Shown here: positions 8,304 to 17,166 of the stretch, one piece after another
Numbering within the stretch: the stretch's first letter is position 1
How the letters are laid out: the number at the start of each line of letters is the position of its first letter
Source of the DNA: an uncultured Lachnospira sp.
GTDB taxonomy: Bacteria; Bacillota; Clostridia; Lachnospirales; Lachnospiraceae
Length of the DNA stretch: 64,000 nt
Reading direction: 5' to 3'
Assembly: GCA_910589305.1 (NCBI GenBank)
Contig: CAJUTV010000010.1
Span: 1 to 64,000 of the forward strand
Translations under genes and position numbers: made by a program
The notes under the pieces: model-generated
What the model was told of the DNA's origin: nothing
Seen by the model: the letters and a program-made list of their open reading frames with translations, nothing else
Databases searched by the model: none

Positions 8304-9914
8304 TTAATCTGCTTCACGAATCACTTTGCGCAATGGCAAAATCATTCCTGGCGATACAGAAAGTTCATCAATTCCCATTTTTAAAAATTTTTCAGTCAAT
8401 TCTATATCGGCTCCTAACTCACCGCATATGCCTGCCCAAATTCCTTCTTTATGGGCGTTGTCTACAACCATATTTATCAATCGAAGAATAGACTCGTGAT
8501 GTGGATTATAAAATTGGTCAAGGCGGTTATTTTGTCTGTCAATAGCAAGCGTATATTGTGTCAAGTCATTCGTTCCAATACTAAAAAAATCAACTTCTTT
8601 TGCCAATAAATCACTAATCATTGCGGCAGCAGGCGTCTCTATCATAATACCTTGTTCTATTGTATTATAATCAACCCCAATGCTGTCAAGTTCTGTTTTT
8701 ACTTCCTCGACAATTCTCTTGATGGCTTTTACTTCCTCAACCGATGTAATCATAGGATACATAATGGCAATATTGCCAAATGCACTGGCTCGAAACAGTG
8801 CGCGAAGCTGTGTTTTAAATATATTAGTCTGTGTAAGACAAATGCGGATTGCTCTGTAACCCATAGCAGGATTTTCTTCTTTATCCAAATTAAAATAACT
8901 TGCTTGCTTATCCGCTCCAATATCAAGCGTTCGGATAATCACTTTTTTATCACCCATCGTCTCAGCAACTTGTTTATAAGCAGCAAATTGTTCTTCCTCT
9001 GTCGGAAAATGGTCTTTTTCAAGATACAAAAATTCGCTTCTAAAAAGTCCTATACCATCTGCATCATTTTTAAGAACGGAACCAATATCCGATGCATTTC
9101 CAATATTGGCATAAAGTTTTATCAATCGACCGCTTTTTGTAATCGTATCCTTTCCCTTTAAATCTTGTAACAGCCTTTTTTGTTCCTCGTCTTGTTTTTT
9201 CTTCTTTTTATACAGTTCCAATGTTTCACTGTCTGGGTCTACTATAATAAAACCTTCATAGCCATCTACAATTGCAGTCTTGCCATTCCATTCTTTTTTT
9301 ATATCAACATTGATAAGGGCAGGTATGCTCATTGTTCGTGCAAGAATTGCCGTATGGGAATTGGTTGAACCTTCTTTTGTCACAAATGCCAATAATTTAC
9401 TTTTATCCATCTGCACAGTCTCACTTGGCGCTAAATCTTTCGCCGCAATAATACAAGGTTCAACAAGGTCTTCTTTTGCCCAGCCGCCTGTCAATATGCG
9501 TACAATTCGCTCTGATATATCTTTGACATCAATACTTCTTGCCTTAAAATATTCATCTTCCATATTGGCAAACATTTCTGCAAAATTATCACCAGTCACT
9601 GCAACGGCATAATCTGCATTGACCTCTTGGCTTTCAATAATATTGACTATCGATTCATTATAATCATCATCTTCTAACATCATTAAATGAACATCAAAAA
9701 TTTGTGCATTGACTTCGCCCACTTCTTTTAACGCTTTATTATATAACACCTGAAGTTGTTTTGCCGCTTCACTTTTTGCTGTCTCAAAACGTTCCAGTTC
9801 CGCTTTTGTATTGCTCACCTTTCTGCGCACAACTTCCTTTTGGTCTTTTTCATAATAAAATATCGTTGCAATGGCAATGCCGCCAAATACTTTCTTGCCT
9901 TTAAATGTATCCAT
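8304..9914 (-). CDS. ptsI: PTS enzyme I (phosphoenolpyruvate-protein phosphotransferase)
   Basis: A 536-aa cytoplasmic enzyme that takes phosphate from phosphoenolpyruvate and passes it to HPr, slightly shorter than the 570-residue norm. The phosphorylated His lies in TNSHTAILARTMSIPA. The C-terminal PEP-binding barrel shows GIGLFRSEFLYL, GYRAIRICL, MIETPAAAMI, SIGTNDLTQYTLAIDR, and the active Cys/Gly loop in WAGICGELGAD. The N-terminal HPr-binding helices span about 30-145. It lies 68 bp downstream of the HPr gene on the same strand, the usual ptsHI order, and is followed by a probable terminator. Confidence 0.96.
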   Translation of the reverse strand: MDTFKGKKVFGGIAIATIFYYEKDQKEVVRRKVSNTKAELERFETAKSEAAKQLQVLYNKALKEVGEVNAQIFDVHLMMLEDDDYNESIVNIIESQEVNADYAVAVTGDNFAEMFANMEDEYFKARSIDVKDISERIVRILTGGWAKEDLVEPCIIAAKDLAPSETVQMDKSKLLAFVTKEGSTNSHTAILARTMSIPALINVDIKKEWNGKTAIVDGYEGFIIVDPDSETLELYKKKKKQDEEQKRLLQDLKGKDTITKSGRLIKLYANIGNASDIGSVLKNDADGIGLFRSEFLYLEKDHFPTEEEQFAAYKQVAETMGDKKVIIRTLDIGADKQASYFNLDKEENPAMGYRAIRICLTQTNIFKTQLRALFRASAFGNIAIMYPMITSVEEVKAIKRIVEEVKTELDSIGVDYNTIEQGIMIETPAAAMISDLLAKEVDFFSIGTNDLTQYTLAIDRQNNRLDQFYNPHHESILRLINMVVDNAHKEGIWAGICGELGADIELTEKFLKMGIDELSVSPGMILPLRKVIREAD

Positions 9915-9982
9915 CTGCTATCTACCCCTTTTTATTGCTATTGTTATTGCATACCATTTATCCTTTATAGTTATACAGCAAA

Positions 9983-10240
9983 CTACATATTTTCCTTAAA
10001 AAATTTTTCCATAGCTTCGGATGCCACTTCCTCATCAGCGCCTTCAACGGTTACAGTTATCGTTTTTCCACTCTTTACACCAAGCCCCATAACTGCCATT
10101 AACTTTTTTGCCTCTGCCTCTTTTCCATTGAAATGTATTTTAATAACAGAATCGTACTTCTTTGCCTCTTTTGCAAGTATTCCTGCTGGTCTGGCATGAA
10201 TCCCCACTTCATCTTTAATTACATATTCAAACTGTTTCAT
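9983..10240 (-). CDS. ptsH: HPr phosphocarrier with His15 but Lys at position 46
   Basis: An 85-aa HPr. The phospho-acceptor His15 lies in GIHARPAG, so transfer from enzyme I to sugar permeases should work. The site normally phosphorylated by HPr kinase (Ser46 in the KSIMGVM-type segment) reads AKKLMAVMGLG here, with Lys at 46, confirmed from the codons (AAA AAG TTA ATG). The start at 10240 is fixed by GGAGG 6 nt upstream; the longer frame adds 14 residues without support. It heads the ptsHI unit. Losing Ser46 would uncouple this HPr from CcpA-type catabolite repression unless a second HPr exists elsewhere in the genome. Confidence 0.95.
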   Translation of the reverse strand: MKQFEYVIKDEVGIHARPAGILAKEAKKYDSVIKIHFNGKEAEAKKLMAVMGLGVKSGKTITVTVEGADEEVASEAMEKFFKENM

Positions 10241-10473
10241 AAAAATCCTCCATTCCAAAGCGTAGCGTAGAAATTTGCGCAAATATTGTCACATCAACCC
10301 TTGTTTTTTACACTAATCCTTTATTTATTTCTCTATATTATTTTCCTCAAAGAATGATATCCTATACGCAATTTTTATAAAAAAGAAAACAACCAGCCAT
10401 TGCAAAACTTATATTTTTTATAAATTTATATTTTATTCTTAACAAAAACACTCACTTCAATGCCATAGATTCA

Positions 10474-12204
10474 TTATTGATGTATTTTTACCATTTTAGC
10501 ATAAGCGCCATTGCGAGCCATCAATTCCTGATGGGTTCCTGATTCCTCAATTCCTTTTTCTGTCAACATCAAGATTTCCTCTGCATTTTCAATTGTTGTA
10601 AGTCGGTGTGCTATAACAAATGTAGTTCTGTTTTTAGCAAGCTTTTCTAAAGAATCCTGCACCACTTTTTCACTCTCGTTATCCAATGCAGAAGTTGCCT
10701 CATCAAATATTAAAATAGGCGGATTTTTAAGAAATACTCTTGCAATGGATAAACGTTGTTTTTGTCCACCTGAAAGCTTCACGCCTCTTTGACCGATGTC
10801 AGTGTCATATCCTTTTTCAAAAGACATAATAAAATCATGGGCATTTGCATTTTTTGCCGCCTCAATAATTTCCTCGTCGGTTGCATCAGGTTTTCCATAC
10901 TTTATATTATCCTTAATTGTTCCCATAAAAAGATATACATCTTGCTGTACAACGCCAATATGGTCTCTCAGACTTTTCAATGTGACATCTTTTATATCAG
11001 TACCATCAATTTTTATCGTTCCTTCACTTGCCTCATAAAATCTTGGAATCAATGAACATAAGGTCGTTTTTCCCACACCAGAAGGACCAACTAAGGCAAT
11101 ATATTTTCCTGGCTTTACATTTAAATTCACATGTGATAAAACAAACTCATTTCCATCGGAATACTTAAAGGAAACATTTTCAAAGGTAACGCCGCCCTTT
11201 ACATGGTTTAACACAACTGCATTTTCTTTTTCTTTGATATCTGGCTCAACTGATAAGATTTCAAGAAACCGCTCATAGCCTGAATATCCATTTTGGAACT
11301 GCTCTGTAAAATCCACTAAAACCTTTACAGGCTCCGTAAATACATTAATATATAATAAAAATGTAACAAAATCTGTAATATTTACCCAGCCCTTTGCAAT
11401 GCCAACGCCTCCTACTGCAATTACCACAACGTTAATCAGTGTTGTAAATGCTGTCAAACCAGCATGATACGTCCCCATATAGTGATAGCTGTTCTTTTTG
11501 GATTCCAGAAATTTATCATTTCCTTGTTTAAATTTTTCACATTCAATATTTTCGTTGGCAAACGATTTCACCACTCGTATTCCTGACAAATTATCTTCTA
11601 TCTGTGCATTAATATCGCCAATTTTTTCACGGTTGCGCTTAAATGCCCTCTTCATTTTTTTATTGAGCTTGTAAGCAAAAAGCAGCATAACAGGAATCAA
11701 TATAAAAGCCGTCAATGTCAATCGCAGGCTAATGGTTCCCAATATACACAAAGCACCGACAATCTTAATAAACGATATCGTAATATTTTCTGGTCCATGA
11801 TGCAGCAATTCTGTTATATCAAATAAATCTGAAGTAATACGGGATAATAATTGACCAACTTTTTGGTCATCATAAAACGAATACGAAAGCTTTTGATAAT
11901 GATTAAATATTTCTGCTCTCATATCATACTCTATCTTTGCACCCATAACATGTCCAAAATTAGAGATATAAAAATTGCATCCGCCTTGTATAAGCACCAA
12001 TATAAACAATACTGCTGTTATCACAAGAACCGTATAAAGCGCACTGTCTGAATCCATATATACAACTTTTGATGTTATATATCTAACAACTAATGGTATT
12101 ACTAATGTAACCAGTGCTGAAACAATCGCTAGAACCATATCAATAACAAAAGTGCTAAGATATGGCTTGTAATATTTTATTAACCTTTTTAAATTTTGTT
12201 TCAA
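10474..12204 (-). CDS. ABC exporter, fused permease and ATPase (MsbA/LmrA type)
   Basis: A 576-aa half transporter expected to work as a homodimer. The type IV exporter fold covers six membrane helices in residues 1-320. The ATPase has Walker A GPSGVGKTTLCSL, Q-loop VVQQDVYLF, signature LSGGQKQRLS, Walker B PILIFDEATSALD and switch His IAHRLTTI. The start codon is TTG (12204) with GGAAAGG 8 nt before it. Only this gene is present, with no partner half transporter beside it, supporting a homodimer. The cargo (drug, lipid or peptide) cannot be told from sequence. Confidence 0.93.
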   Translation of the reverse strand: MKQNLKRLIKYYKPYLSTFVIDMVLAIVSALVTLVIPLVVRYITSKVVYMDSDSALYTVLVITAVLFILVLIQGGCNFYISNFGHVMGAKIEYDMRAEIFNHYQKLSYSFYDDQKVGQLLSRITSDLFDITELLHHGPENITISFIKIVGALCILGTISLRLTLTAFILIPVMLLFAYKLNKKMKRAFKRNREKIGDINAQIEDNLSGIRVVKSFANENIECEKFKQGNDKFLESKKNSYHYMGTYHAGLTAFTTLINVVVIAVGGVGIAKGWVNITDFVTFLLYINVFTEPVKVLVDFTEQFQNGYSGYERFLEILSVEPDIKEKENAVVLNHVKGGVTFENVSFKYSDGNEFVLSHVNLNVKPGKYIALVGPSGVGKTTLCSLIPRFYEASEGTIKIDGTDIKDVTLKSLRDHIGVVQQDVYLFMGTIKDNIKYGKPDATDEEIIEAAKNANAHDFIMSFEKGYDTDIGQRGVKLSGGQKQRLSIARVFLKNPPILIFDEATSALDNESEKVVQDSLEKLAKNRTTFVIAHRLTTIENAEEILMLTEKGIEESGTHQELMARNGAYAKMVKIHQ

Positions 12205-12409
12205 ATCAATTACCTTTCCTTTCTAAATTTAATAATAACGTTCTGTCTGTCCATTTGCCAGCCTGCTTTATATTTAATATACATACAATTTAAAAAAGGC
12301 TGCTGTAAAATCAAATTTTCCATATAATATTGACATGAACTATACCATATCTTATCATACTTTGCAGAAAATTTCATTTTACGGCAGACCAAATTTATTT
12401 ATTATTTTT

Positions 12410-12892
12410 TCAAAATACCACACATAACTTTATCACGCCACATGCAATCTTATCGCCTGAATTACCAGATGGCTGCGATGTAAAATCATCTGGTTTACTG
12501 TGTATAATAACCGATTTTCCCAAAATTTCAGGAAGCGTCAGCACATTATCATAAAAGCACATCCAACAATAACCATCTGTTGATAAGATGGGAATCAAAT
12601 CGCCTGCATGTTTTGGATGCGGCTGTTCATTAGGGTTATAATGATTTCCTGTATTTTTAAAATCATTGCTGCAATCGCCAACTTCATGGATATGAAATCC
12701 AAAGAAATCAGGAGCATGTTCTTTACTTTGAGGCAAATTAAATATTTGTACTTCAATAAGCACGCCTTCATATGGCACACTGTAAAATTTCACTTCCCCC
12801 TCTATATCTGGATACTGAAAACCTCCTGATATATGAGCGGCTGCCATTGGCGTTGCATTGCATAGAATAGACGAAAAAATATTTTGAGACAT
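12410..12892 (-). CDS. sodC: Cu/Zn superoxide dismutase-like protein without signal peptide
   Basis: A 160-aa SodC-fold protein. Metal ligands are visible: Cu ligands in GFHIHEVGDC, the bridging His in GNHYNP, Zn ligands in EQPHPKHAGD, and the last Cu ligand in VIIHSKPDDF. The disulfide pair (Cys of VGDC and of ACGVI) is kept. The active-site Arg that guides superoxide (Arg143 of the human enzyme) is replaced by Lys in NSGDKIACGV, which should lower activity without abolishing metal binding. Most bacterial SodC proteins are exported, but this one has no signal peptide. The start at 12892 has TGGAGG 6 nt upstream; an ATG 18 nt earlier has none. It appears monocistronic. Confidence 0.9.
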   Translation of the reverse strand: MSQNIFSSILCNATPMAAAHISGGFQYPDIEGEVKFYSVPYEGVLIEVQIFNLPQSKEHAPDFFGFHIHEVGDCSNDFKNTGNHYNPNEQPHPKHAGDLIPILSTDGYCWMCFYDNVLTLPEILGKSVIIHSKPDDFTSQPSGNSGDKIACGVIKLCVVF

Positions 12893-13086
12893 TTTTAGCC
12901 TCCATGCCATGACTGATTTTTAAAAGTAGTTAATAGCTTAAATTTTGACAAGACTATATAAAAGTCTTTTATACACAGCAATTTTTTATGCAATAACCTG
13001 CAAATAGAAAATCAGTCTAAAACAAAGTTACTTTATTATATGCAATTTTACAGTTTATGATAAATATAGAAATCAATTTTAAACCC

Positions 13087-14475
13087 TTACAGCATTTTTT
13101 TGATATGCTCTAAATCTTGTATTAATGTCTCTGAATATCGATAGGCTTCTTCATATATTTTATTTGCTTTATCAAAATCTTGCGCAAATAATGCATCCAA
13201 AACTTGTTTTCCATAAGAATGAAATTTTTTATGTTTTTCCTCTAATCCTTGCCAAATTGGCTTAATCTCAGCTTGAATTGGATTGATAGCATAATAAAAA
13301 TGTCCAAACCCACATTTTGTAGCATCAATTTGCAGCGGAAAAATAATTTTTTCATCAACAATTCTTTTTAAATTATAAAGCCAATCTTTATGTGCAAGAA
13401 TAGCTTTATCAAGATAATTCTTAAATGTTTGCGGCTCAATCTGATAAAATGTATCTTCGCTCATCTTTCCCATTATTTTTGCGGATTCATCTAATGTCTT
13501 TTCAATAGACTGTAATGGTGAAACAATTTCTTTCATCTCTTGCCCATGCTGATTTAACAAATCGGTGTCCTTATTTAAAACACTGCACTGGTTTTCAATC
13601 TCTGATGTACGATTTTCCAATTCAAGCATTGAACTGCTGATTTCTTCACTGATACCTGCCAATGAAGAGATATTATTTGTAATTTTTTCAACATGCTGTC
13701 TGCTTTCTTCATTAAATCTCCACACATTACTAATTTTATCGGTGACAATTCCCAATGCTTCAATCGTATTATCCACACTTTCTACACTTTTTGCCGATGC
13801 AGACTGAATATCAGACACAAAACTGCTCATATTAGCCGTTAAACTTTGCGTCTCTTCTGCCAAACTTCTAATTTCCTCTGCTACAACAGCAAATCCTTTT
13901 CCAGCATCACCTGCCCTTGCTGCTTCTATTGAAGCATTTAAAGCAAGTAAATTCGTTTGTGAAGAAATCATTTTTATTCCTTCTATCACTTCATTCATAT
14001 CATTAATTACTTTTGAAAGATGCGTCATATCCTGTCCCATCTGTCTTGAGGTATGAATGGTATCATTTGACATATTTTTAATTTGTGTTAATTCATTTTG
14101 CCCCTCATCAATTTTTTTATATACATTTGCTGATTCCTCTGACAGTTCAATAATTGTATTTGTCAAATCCTCATGTTGTTTGGATACCGATTCCGCCACA
14201 GAATAAGCCTCTGCTGCCGCATCATAAATTAATTTTGTCGCACTTGCTACGCTTTCAGAAATTTCCTTTAATGTATCTGAATAGTGACTTAAGGTCAAAT
14301 CCAGTGAACTTATTTGCATAAGTGACTGAAAAATATCTTGCATTACTTCTTCAAATTGGGAACGACCTGTAAGTAATCGAGAATATATTTGTGCTAATTC
14401 TGATGTATAATTTACATGTTCCATATTAGAAATGGATACTAATAAATTCTTTTCCGACTTTCTTAAAAAGCTCAT
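13087..14475 (-). CDS. Soluble methyl-accepting chemotaxis protein with C-terminal CZB-like zinc domain
   Basis: A 462-aa chemoreceptor without membrane helices, so a cytoplasmic sensor feeding CheA/CheW. The coiled-coil signalling hairpin covers about 60-330 with the conserved tip NLLALNASIEAARAGDAG and GKGFAVVAEEIRSLAEET. The C-terminal 110 residues match the CZB zinc-binding arrangement: HKDWLYNLK, CGFGHFYYA and KHKKFHSYG, giving one Cys and several His ligands. CZB chemoreceptors are known to sense zinc and hypochlorite. GGGAGG lies upstream of the ATG. No other chemotaxis or flagellar gene is in the window, so this is an orphan receptor. Confidence 0.92.
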   Translation of the reverse strand: MSFLRKSEKNLLVSISNMEHVNYTSELAQIYSRLLTGRSQFEEVMQDIFQSLMQISSLDLTLSHYSDTLKEISESVASATKLIYDAAAEAYSVAESVSKQHEDLTNTIIELSEESANVYKKIDEGQNELTQIKNMSNDTIHTSRQMGQDMTHLSKVINDMNEVIEGIKMISSQTNLLALNASIEAARAGDAGKGFAVVAEEIRSLAEETQSLTANMSSFVSDIQSASAKSVESVDNTIEALGIVTDKISNVWRFNEESRQHVEKITNNISSLAGISEEISSSMLELENRTSEIENQCSVLNKDTDLLNQHGQEMKEIVSPLQSIEKTLDESAKIMGKMSEDTFYQIEPQTFKNYLDKAILAHKDWLYNLKRIVDEKIIFPLQIDATKCGFGHFYYAINPIQAEIKPIWQGLEEKHKKFHSYGKQVLDALFAQDFDKANKIYEEAYRYSETLIQDLEHIKKML

Positions 14476-14560
14476 GCCTTGCCTCCCTTATTTAAATATA
14501 TTAACTTTATAAATTTATATATTTAAACTATATTTTTTGCTTTTATATATAATTTATATC

Positions 14561-14931
14561 CTAGCATATTCCTCGAATTTTCACAAGCAAATAACTAATA
14601 CCATACGCACATACACTATACAACAATGGAATAACAATATTCCATACTGTCAATTGATGTAAAAAAACAATTGAAAATCGCTGTTTTTCAAAGCCAATCA
14701 CTTGCCAATAATTATAATACATGAAATGCATCATAAAAAAAACAGAAAATTTATCATTATTATTCTTATATCATTAATCCCAAACTCTTGAACAGGTATA
14801 AAGGCTAATAACATTGTAAATATTCCAAATAAAATCCCTATTATTTTATAACCTAAAATCGTATAAGAATTATATTTTTGATTCATTGTATCAAATTCTT
14901 TTAAAGTTGCCATTTGTTTTGATTCATCCAT
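14561..14931 (-). pseudogene. Small membrane protein, frameshifted at a run of eight T
   Basis: The first part (ATG 14931, with ATGAGG 7 nt upstream) reads MDESKQMATLKEFDTMNQ, two hydrophobic segments, and stops after 66 codons at 14731. Directly across the T8 tract (14742-14735 on the minus strand) another frame continues as MMHFMYYNYWQVIGF and VFLHQLTVWNIVIPLLYSV to a TAG at 14561. One added T would fuse the halves into a four-helix membrane protein of 123 aa. The continuation is membrane-like and uninterrupted, so the two halves were one gene. Whether this is phase variation, decay or a sequencing error cannot be decided here. Family unknown. Confidence 0.7.
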
Positions 14932-15089
14932 AAAAATCCTCATTTCTGTACTGCTTTCTTGCACAAAAAACAAATTTTTTTAATTTTGTTTTTACAGTTT
15001 TGTATCAAGCAGCGCGTAGACACAAAACTTCTATTCCAAAAATTTATTTTTATAATTTAAACAAACAACTAGGTACACATATTCTTTTA

Positions 15090-15593
15090 TTATATTACAT
15101 TTTCAGAAAAGGACACCATATTTCCATTTTCAAGAATACAAATATAATCAACGTCATTTTCCAACTCTTCCTGCAAATGTGTCGTAAGCATTACTGTCAC
15201 TTTGCCGTCAATCATTAATGTCCCCAGCTCCTTAAAAAAATCTTTCCTGTATACAATATCCATTCCTGCTGTTGCCTCATCAAAAAGATACAAGGAAGGC
15301 TTATATTCTATTGCAAATGCAAATTGAAATTGAACACACTCCCCTTTAGAAAGATTGAATATCTTTTTTAATGGATTTATATTGTATTGCTTTAATTTTT
15401 CATTTAATAACTTTCTGTCAAAACAAGAATAAAACGGACTGAATAAATCTACATTTTGTTCAATTGTAAACTCTTTTATATAATGGTGATTATCTGTTAT
15501 AAGCCCCACATTATCTAACACAACGTCTCTGTTTTCTTTAACTTCAAACGCATTGCCATGCCTATCTGTTATACAAATACCTCCTTCGATACT
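15090..15593 (-). pseudogene. ABC transporter ATPase relic 2, lacking start and Walker A
   Basis: About 167 codons encode the back half of an ABC ATPase. It has a Q-loop region around VVLDNVGLITDNHHY, a degenerate signature LSKGECVQ, Walker B SLYLFDEATAGMD and H-loop VTVMLTTHLQEE. The N-terminal strands, Walker A and the start codon are absent. The upstream part of the open frame is only an out-of-frame reading of the preceding ABC relic. It cannot bind ATP conventionally and is read as a remnant of a YtrB/BcrA-like importer or exporter operon. Confidence 0.75.
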
Positions 15594-15915
15594 CTTGTAT
15601 AATTGATTCTCTGTCCATATACAAAACAACTTCTCCCTTATCCATAAACAAAATATAATCTGCAATTCGTTCCATCTCATCAAACACATGAGAAGAAAAT
15701 ATGACGCTGTGCAGACCATCTTGAATAAACGCTGTCATCAATTTTTGAAACTCTGCACGAAATGCCAAATCAAAATTGCCCGTAGCCTCATCTAAAATTA
15801 AAAGCTTAGGATTATAGGACAATGCAAATGTAATGTCCTTTAAGCAAAATCCTCCAAAATTTTTATTGATATGATTACATTCAACGATTATAGACTCCAA
15901 TTCTATCGCCTCCAT
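15562..15915 (-). pseudogene. ABC transporter ATPase relic 1, internal deletion of Walker A to signature
   Basis: A 117-aa frame begins like an ABC ATPase (IIVECNHINKNFGGFCLKDI, then TFAL) and jumps straight to SYNPKLLILDEATGNFD (Walker B and D-loop) and VIFSSHVFDEME (H-loop). About 100 residues carrying Walker A, the Q-loop and the signature are missing, with no stop codon at the junction, so an in-frame deletion occurred. It overlaps ABC relic 2 by about 30 bp in another frame. A TGGAGGCGATAG stretch precedes the frame, and the large palindrome at 15943-15990 sits just upstream. Confidence 0.75.
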
Positions 15916-15942
15916 TTACTTATAAGTATTTTTTGCAGCAAA

Positions 15943-15990
15943 AGGTGTGTATGTACTGTATATATTTATATACACAGTACATACACACCT
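15943..15990. promoter_or_regulatory. 17-bp perfect inverted repeat, likely operator or terminator
   Basis: AGGTGTGTATGTACTGT (15943-15959) is repeated inverted at 15974-15990 around a 14-nt AT spacer. It lies 28 bp upstream of ABC relic 1 and 35 bp downstream of the gene ending at 16025. The TGTACTGTATA core with dyad symmetry resembles sites bound by GntR/YtrA-type repressors that usually control YtrB-like ABC operons. Alternatively the strong stem followed on the minus strand by CCTTTTGC could end the upstream gene. No GntR gene is present in the window. Confidence 0.6.
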
Positions 15991-16024
15991 TTATCAACTA
16001 TTTTTTCAATATTTATCTACTTTT

Positions 16025-16621
16025 TTATTCTGGTCGTTGTTCAGCCAGATATATTCCCCACGTTTCTAATTCTTTCGGCAAATCATACACACATATTCCA
16101 TCAACTTCAATCATACGGCATTGTCCGGGATTATCATAATCAAATGTATTCCATGCTGTAATTAATTTATCGGTCTTTTCTATACTATGTGACTCAAAAA
16201 AATTTTGATATTGGTCTGGAACCTGTGTCCAAATGGTTACAATATTATAGCTATTTTTCATTATTTCTGCTGAATAATCGTGAAAACCAAAACCAAACTG
16301 GCACATACCATCATGTATAAGCAGCTCTCCATAGCTTTTTAAAATCTGTAATGCCTGCTTTGCATTTAATCCATCTATATAATAGATATCTTTATGTGCA
16401 GAGGAATTATCATTTTCACGCAAACGCTGTTCATCGTTTTGATTGGTTGGCAGCTCTAAAATAAAAAAAATAGGTTCATTTTGCAACGTTATAAAATGTT
16501 CAAAAACTTCTTGTATTTTGTCTGCCCCAACATTTGCAATTAAGCCTTGTTCCTGAACTTGATACTGTTGCGCCAGCTTATCTATAAACGGCACTTTACA
16601 GCCTTTTATCATTTCTAGCAT
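16025..16621 (-). CDS. Hypothetical protein, 198 aa, immunity-like
   Basis: A soluble acidic protein beginning MLEMIKGCKVPFIDKL with many aromatic residues. It has no signal peptide, membrane segment or recognised catalytic motif. The middle contains PIFFILELPTNQNDEQR and DIYYIDGLNAKQALQIL; the end has DGICVYDLPKELETWGIY. GGGGGG precedes the ATG at proper spacing. It is followed by a 31-bp gap to the next gene, with which it shares strand. Its size, composition and position in a run of small unrelated cytoplasmic proteins resemble contact-dependent-toxin immunity genes. That role is inferred from context, and I do not recognise the family. Confidence 0.65.
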   Translation of the reverse strand: MLEMIKGCKVPFIDKLAQQYQVQEQGLIANVGADKIQEVFEHFITLQNEPIFFILELPTNQNDEQRLRENDNSSAHKDIYYIDGLNAKQALQILKSYGELLIHDGMCQFGFGFHDYSAEIMKNSYNIVTIWTQVPDQYQNFFESHSIEKTDKLITAWNTFDYDNPGQCRMIEVDGICVYDLPKELETWGIYLAEQRPE

Positions 16622-16651
16622 AACAACCCCCCATTTCTTTTCAATCCTCTA

Positions 16652-17092
16652 TCAGCTTTTATAAAGCTGTGCAATTCGTGCAGATTTCTCTGGAAATTGG
16701 TTGTTTAAATACATCAGATATTGAAATACACTTCCCTCAAATGGATGGATATCGCCAAACAACCCAACTTCATAACAATTGCGAATAACATTAATAATAC
16801 AATTTTCTGTGTGGTCTTGCTTGCAATCTTTACATTCCTTCAAAATATGTGCAATGGCTCTTTCTAACTCAGGCTCATCAAACACTTTAAAATCCATTAT
16901 TGGTATATTGCTGGCACCGCCTGCAACCTCTTTCTTAGGTGCTTTCATATAATCGCTTACACATTTTTTTGCAAAGCCTATGATACATGATTCTTTTTTA
17001 CATTGACCACAATTTGTTTCCTGCAAACAACAGTCTTCTAAATCATTCCAAATTAATTGTGCATCTAAACCTTTTTTATGCTGTTCAGCCAT
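16652..17092 (-). CDS. Cysteine-rich hypothetical protein, 146 aa
   Basis: A soluble protein with at least ten cysteines in two clusters: CCLQETNCGQCKKESC followed by a further Cys about ten residues on, and CKDCKQDHTENC with another Cys shortly after. The spacing suggests two metal-binding or disulfide knots. The middle part GGASNIPIMDFKVFDEPELE is linker-like, and the C-terminal helix ends KSARIAQLYKS. GGAGG lies 9 nt before the ATG. It sits between two immunity-like genes with short gaps. I do not recognise a family, and a metal-binding role is only suggested by the Cys pattern. Confidence 0.7.
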   Translation of the reverse strand: MAEQHKKGLDAQLIWNDLEDCCLQETNCGQCKKESCIIGFAKKCVSDYMKAPKKEVAGGASNIPIMDFKVFDEPELERAIAHILKECKDCKQDHTENCIINVIRNCYEVGLFGDIHPFEGSVFQYLMYLNNQFPEKSARIAQLYKS

Positions 17093-17166
17093 ATGTACGT
17101 ACCTCCAATAATAATTTAATTATATTTTTCAAAATATAAGATATAACAAAATTGTTTTTCTATCAA

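Noticed and set aside
8652..9161. 169-codon plus-strand open frame
   Set aside because: It lies wholly antisense to ptsI, has no ribosome binding site and reads Cys/Phe-rich random sequence.
12210..12392. 60-codon minus-strand frame just before the ABC exporter
   Set aside because: No ribosome binding site at its start and no family-like sequence; it covers the leader of the exporter gene, which itself starts at TTG 12204.
15594..15719. First 42 residues of the open frame containing ABC relic 2
   Set aside because: They are an out-of-frame reading of ABC relic 1 and do not resemble an ABC N-terminus.
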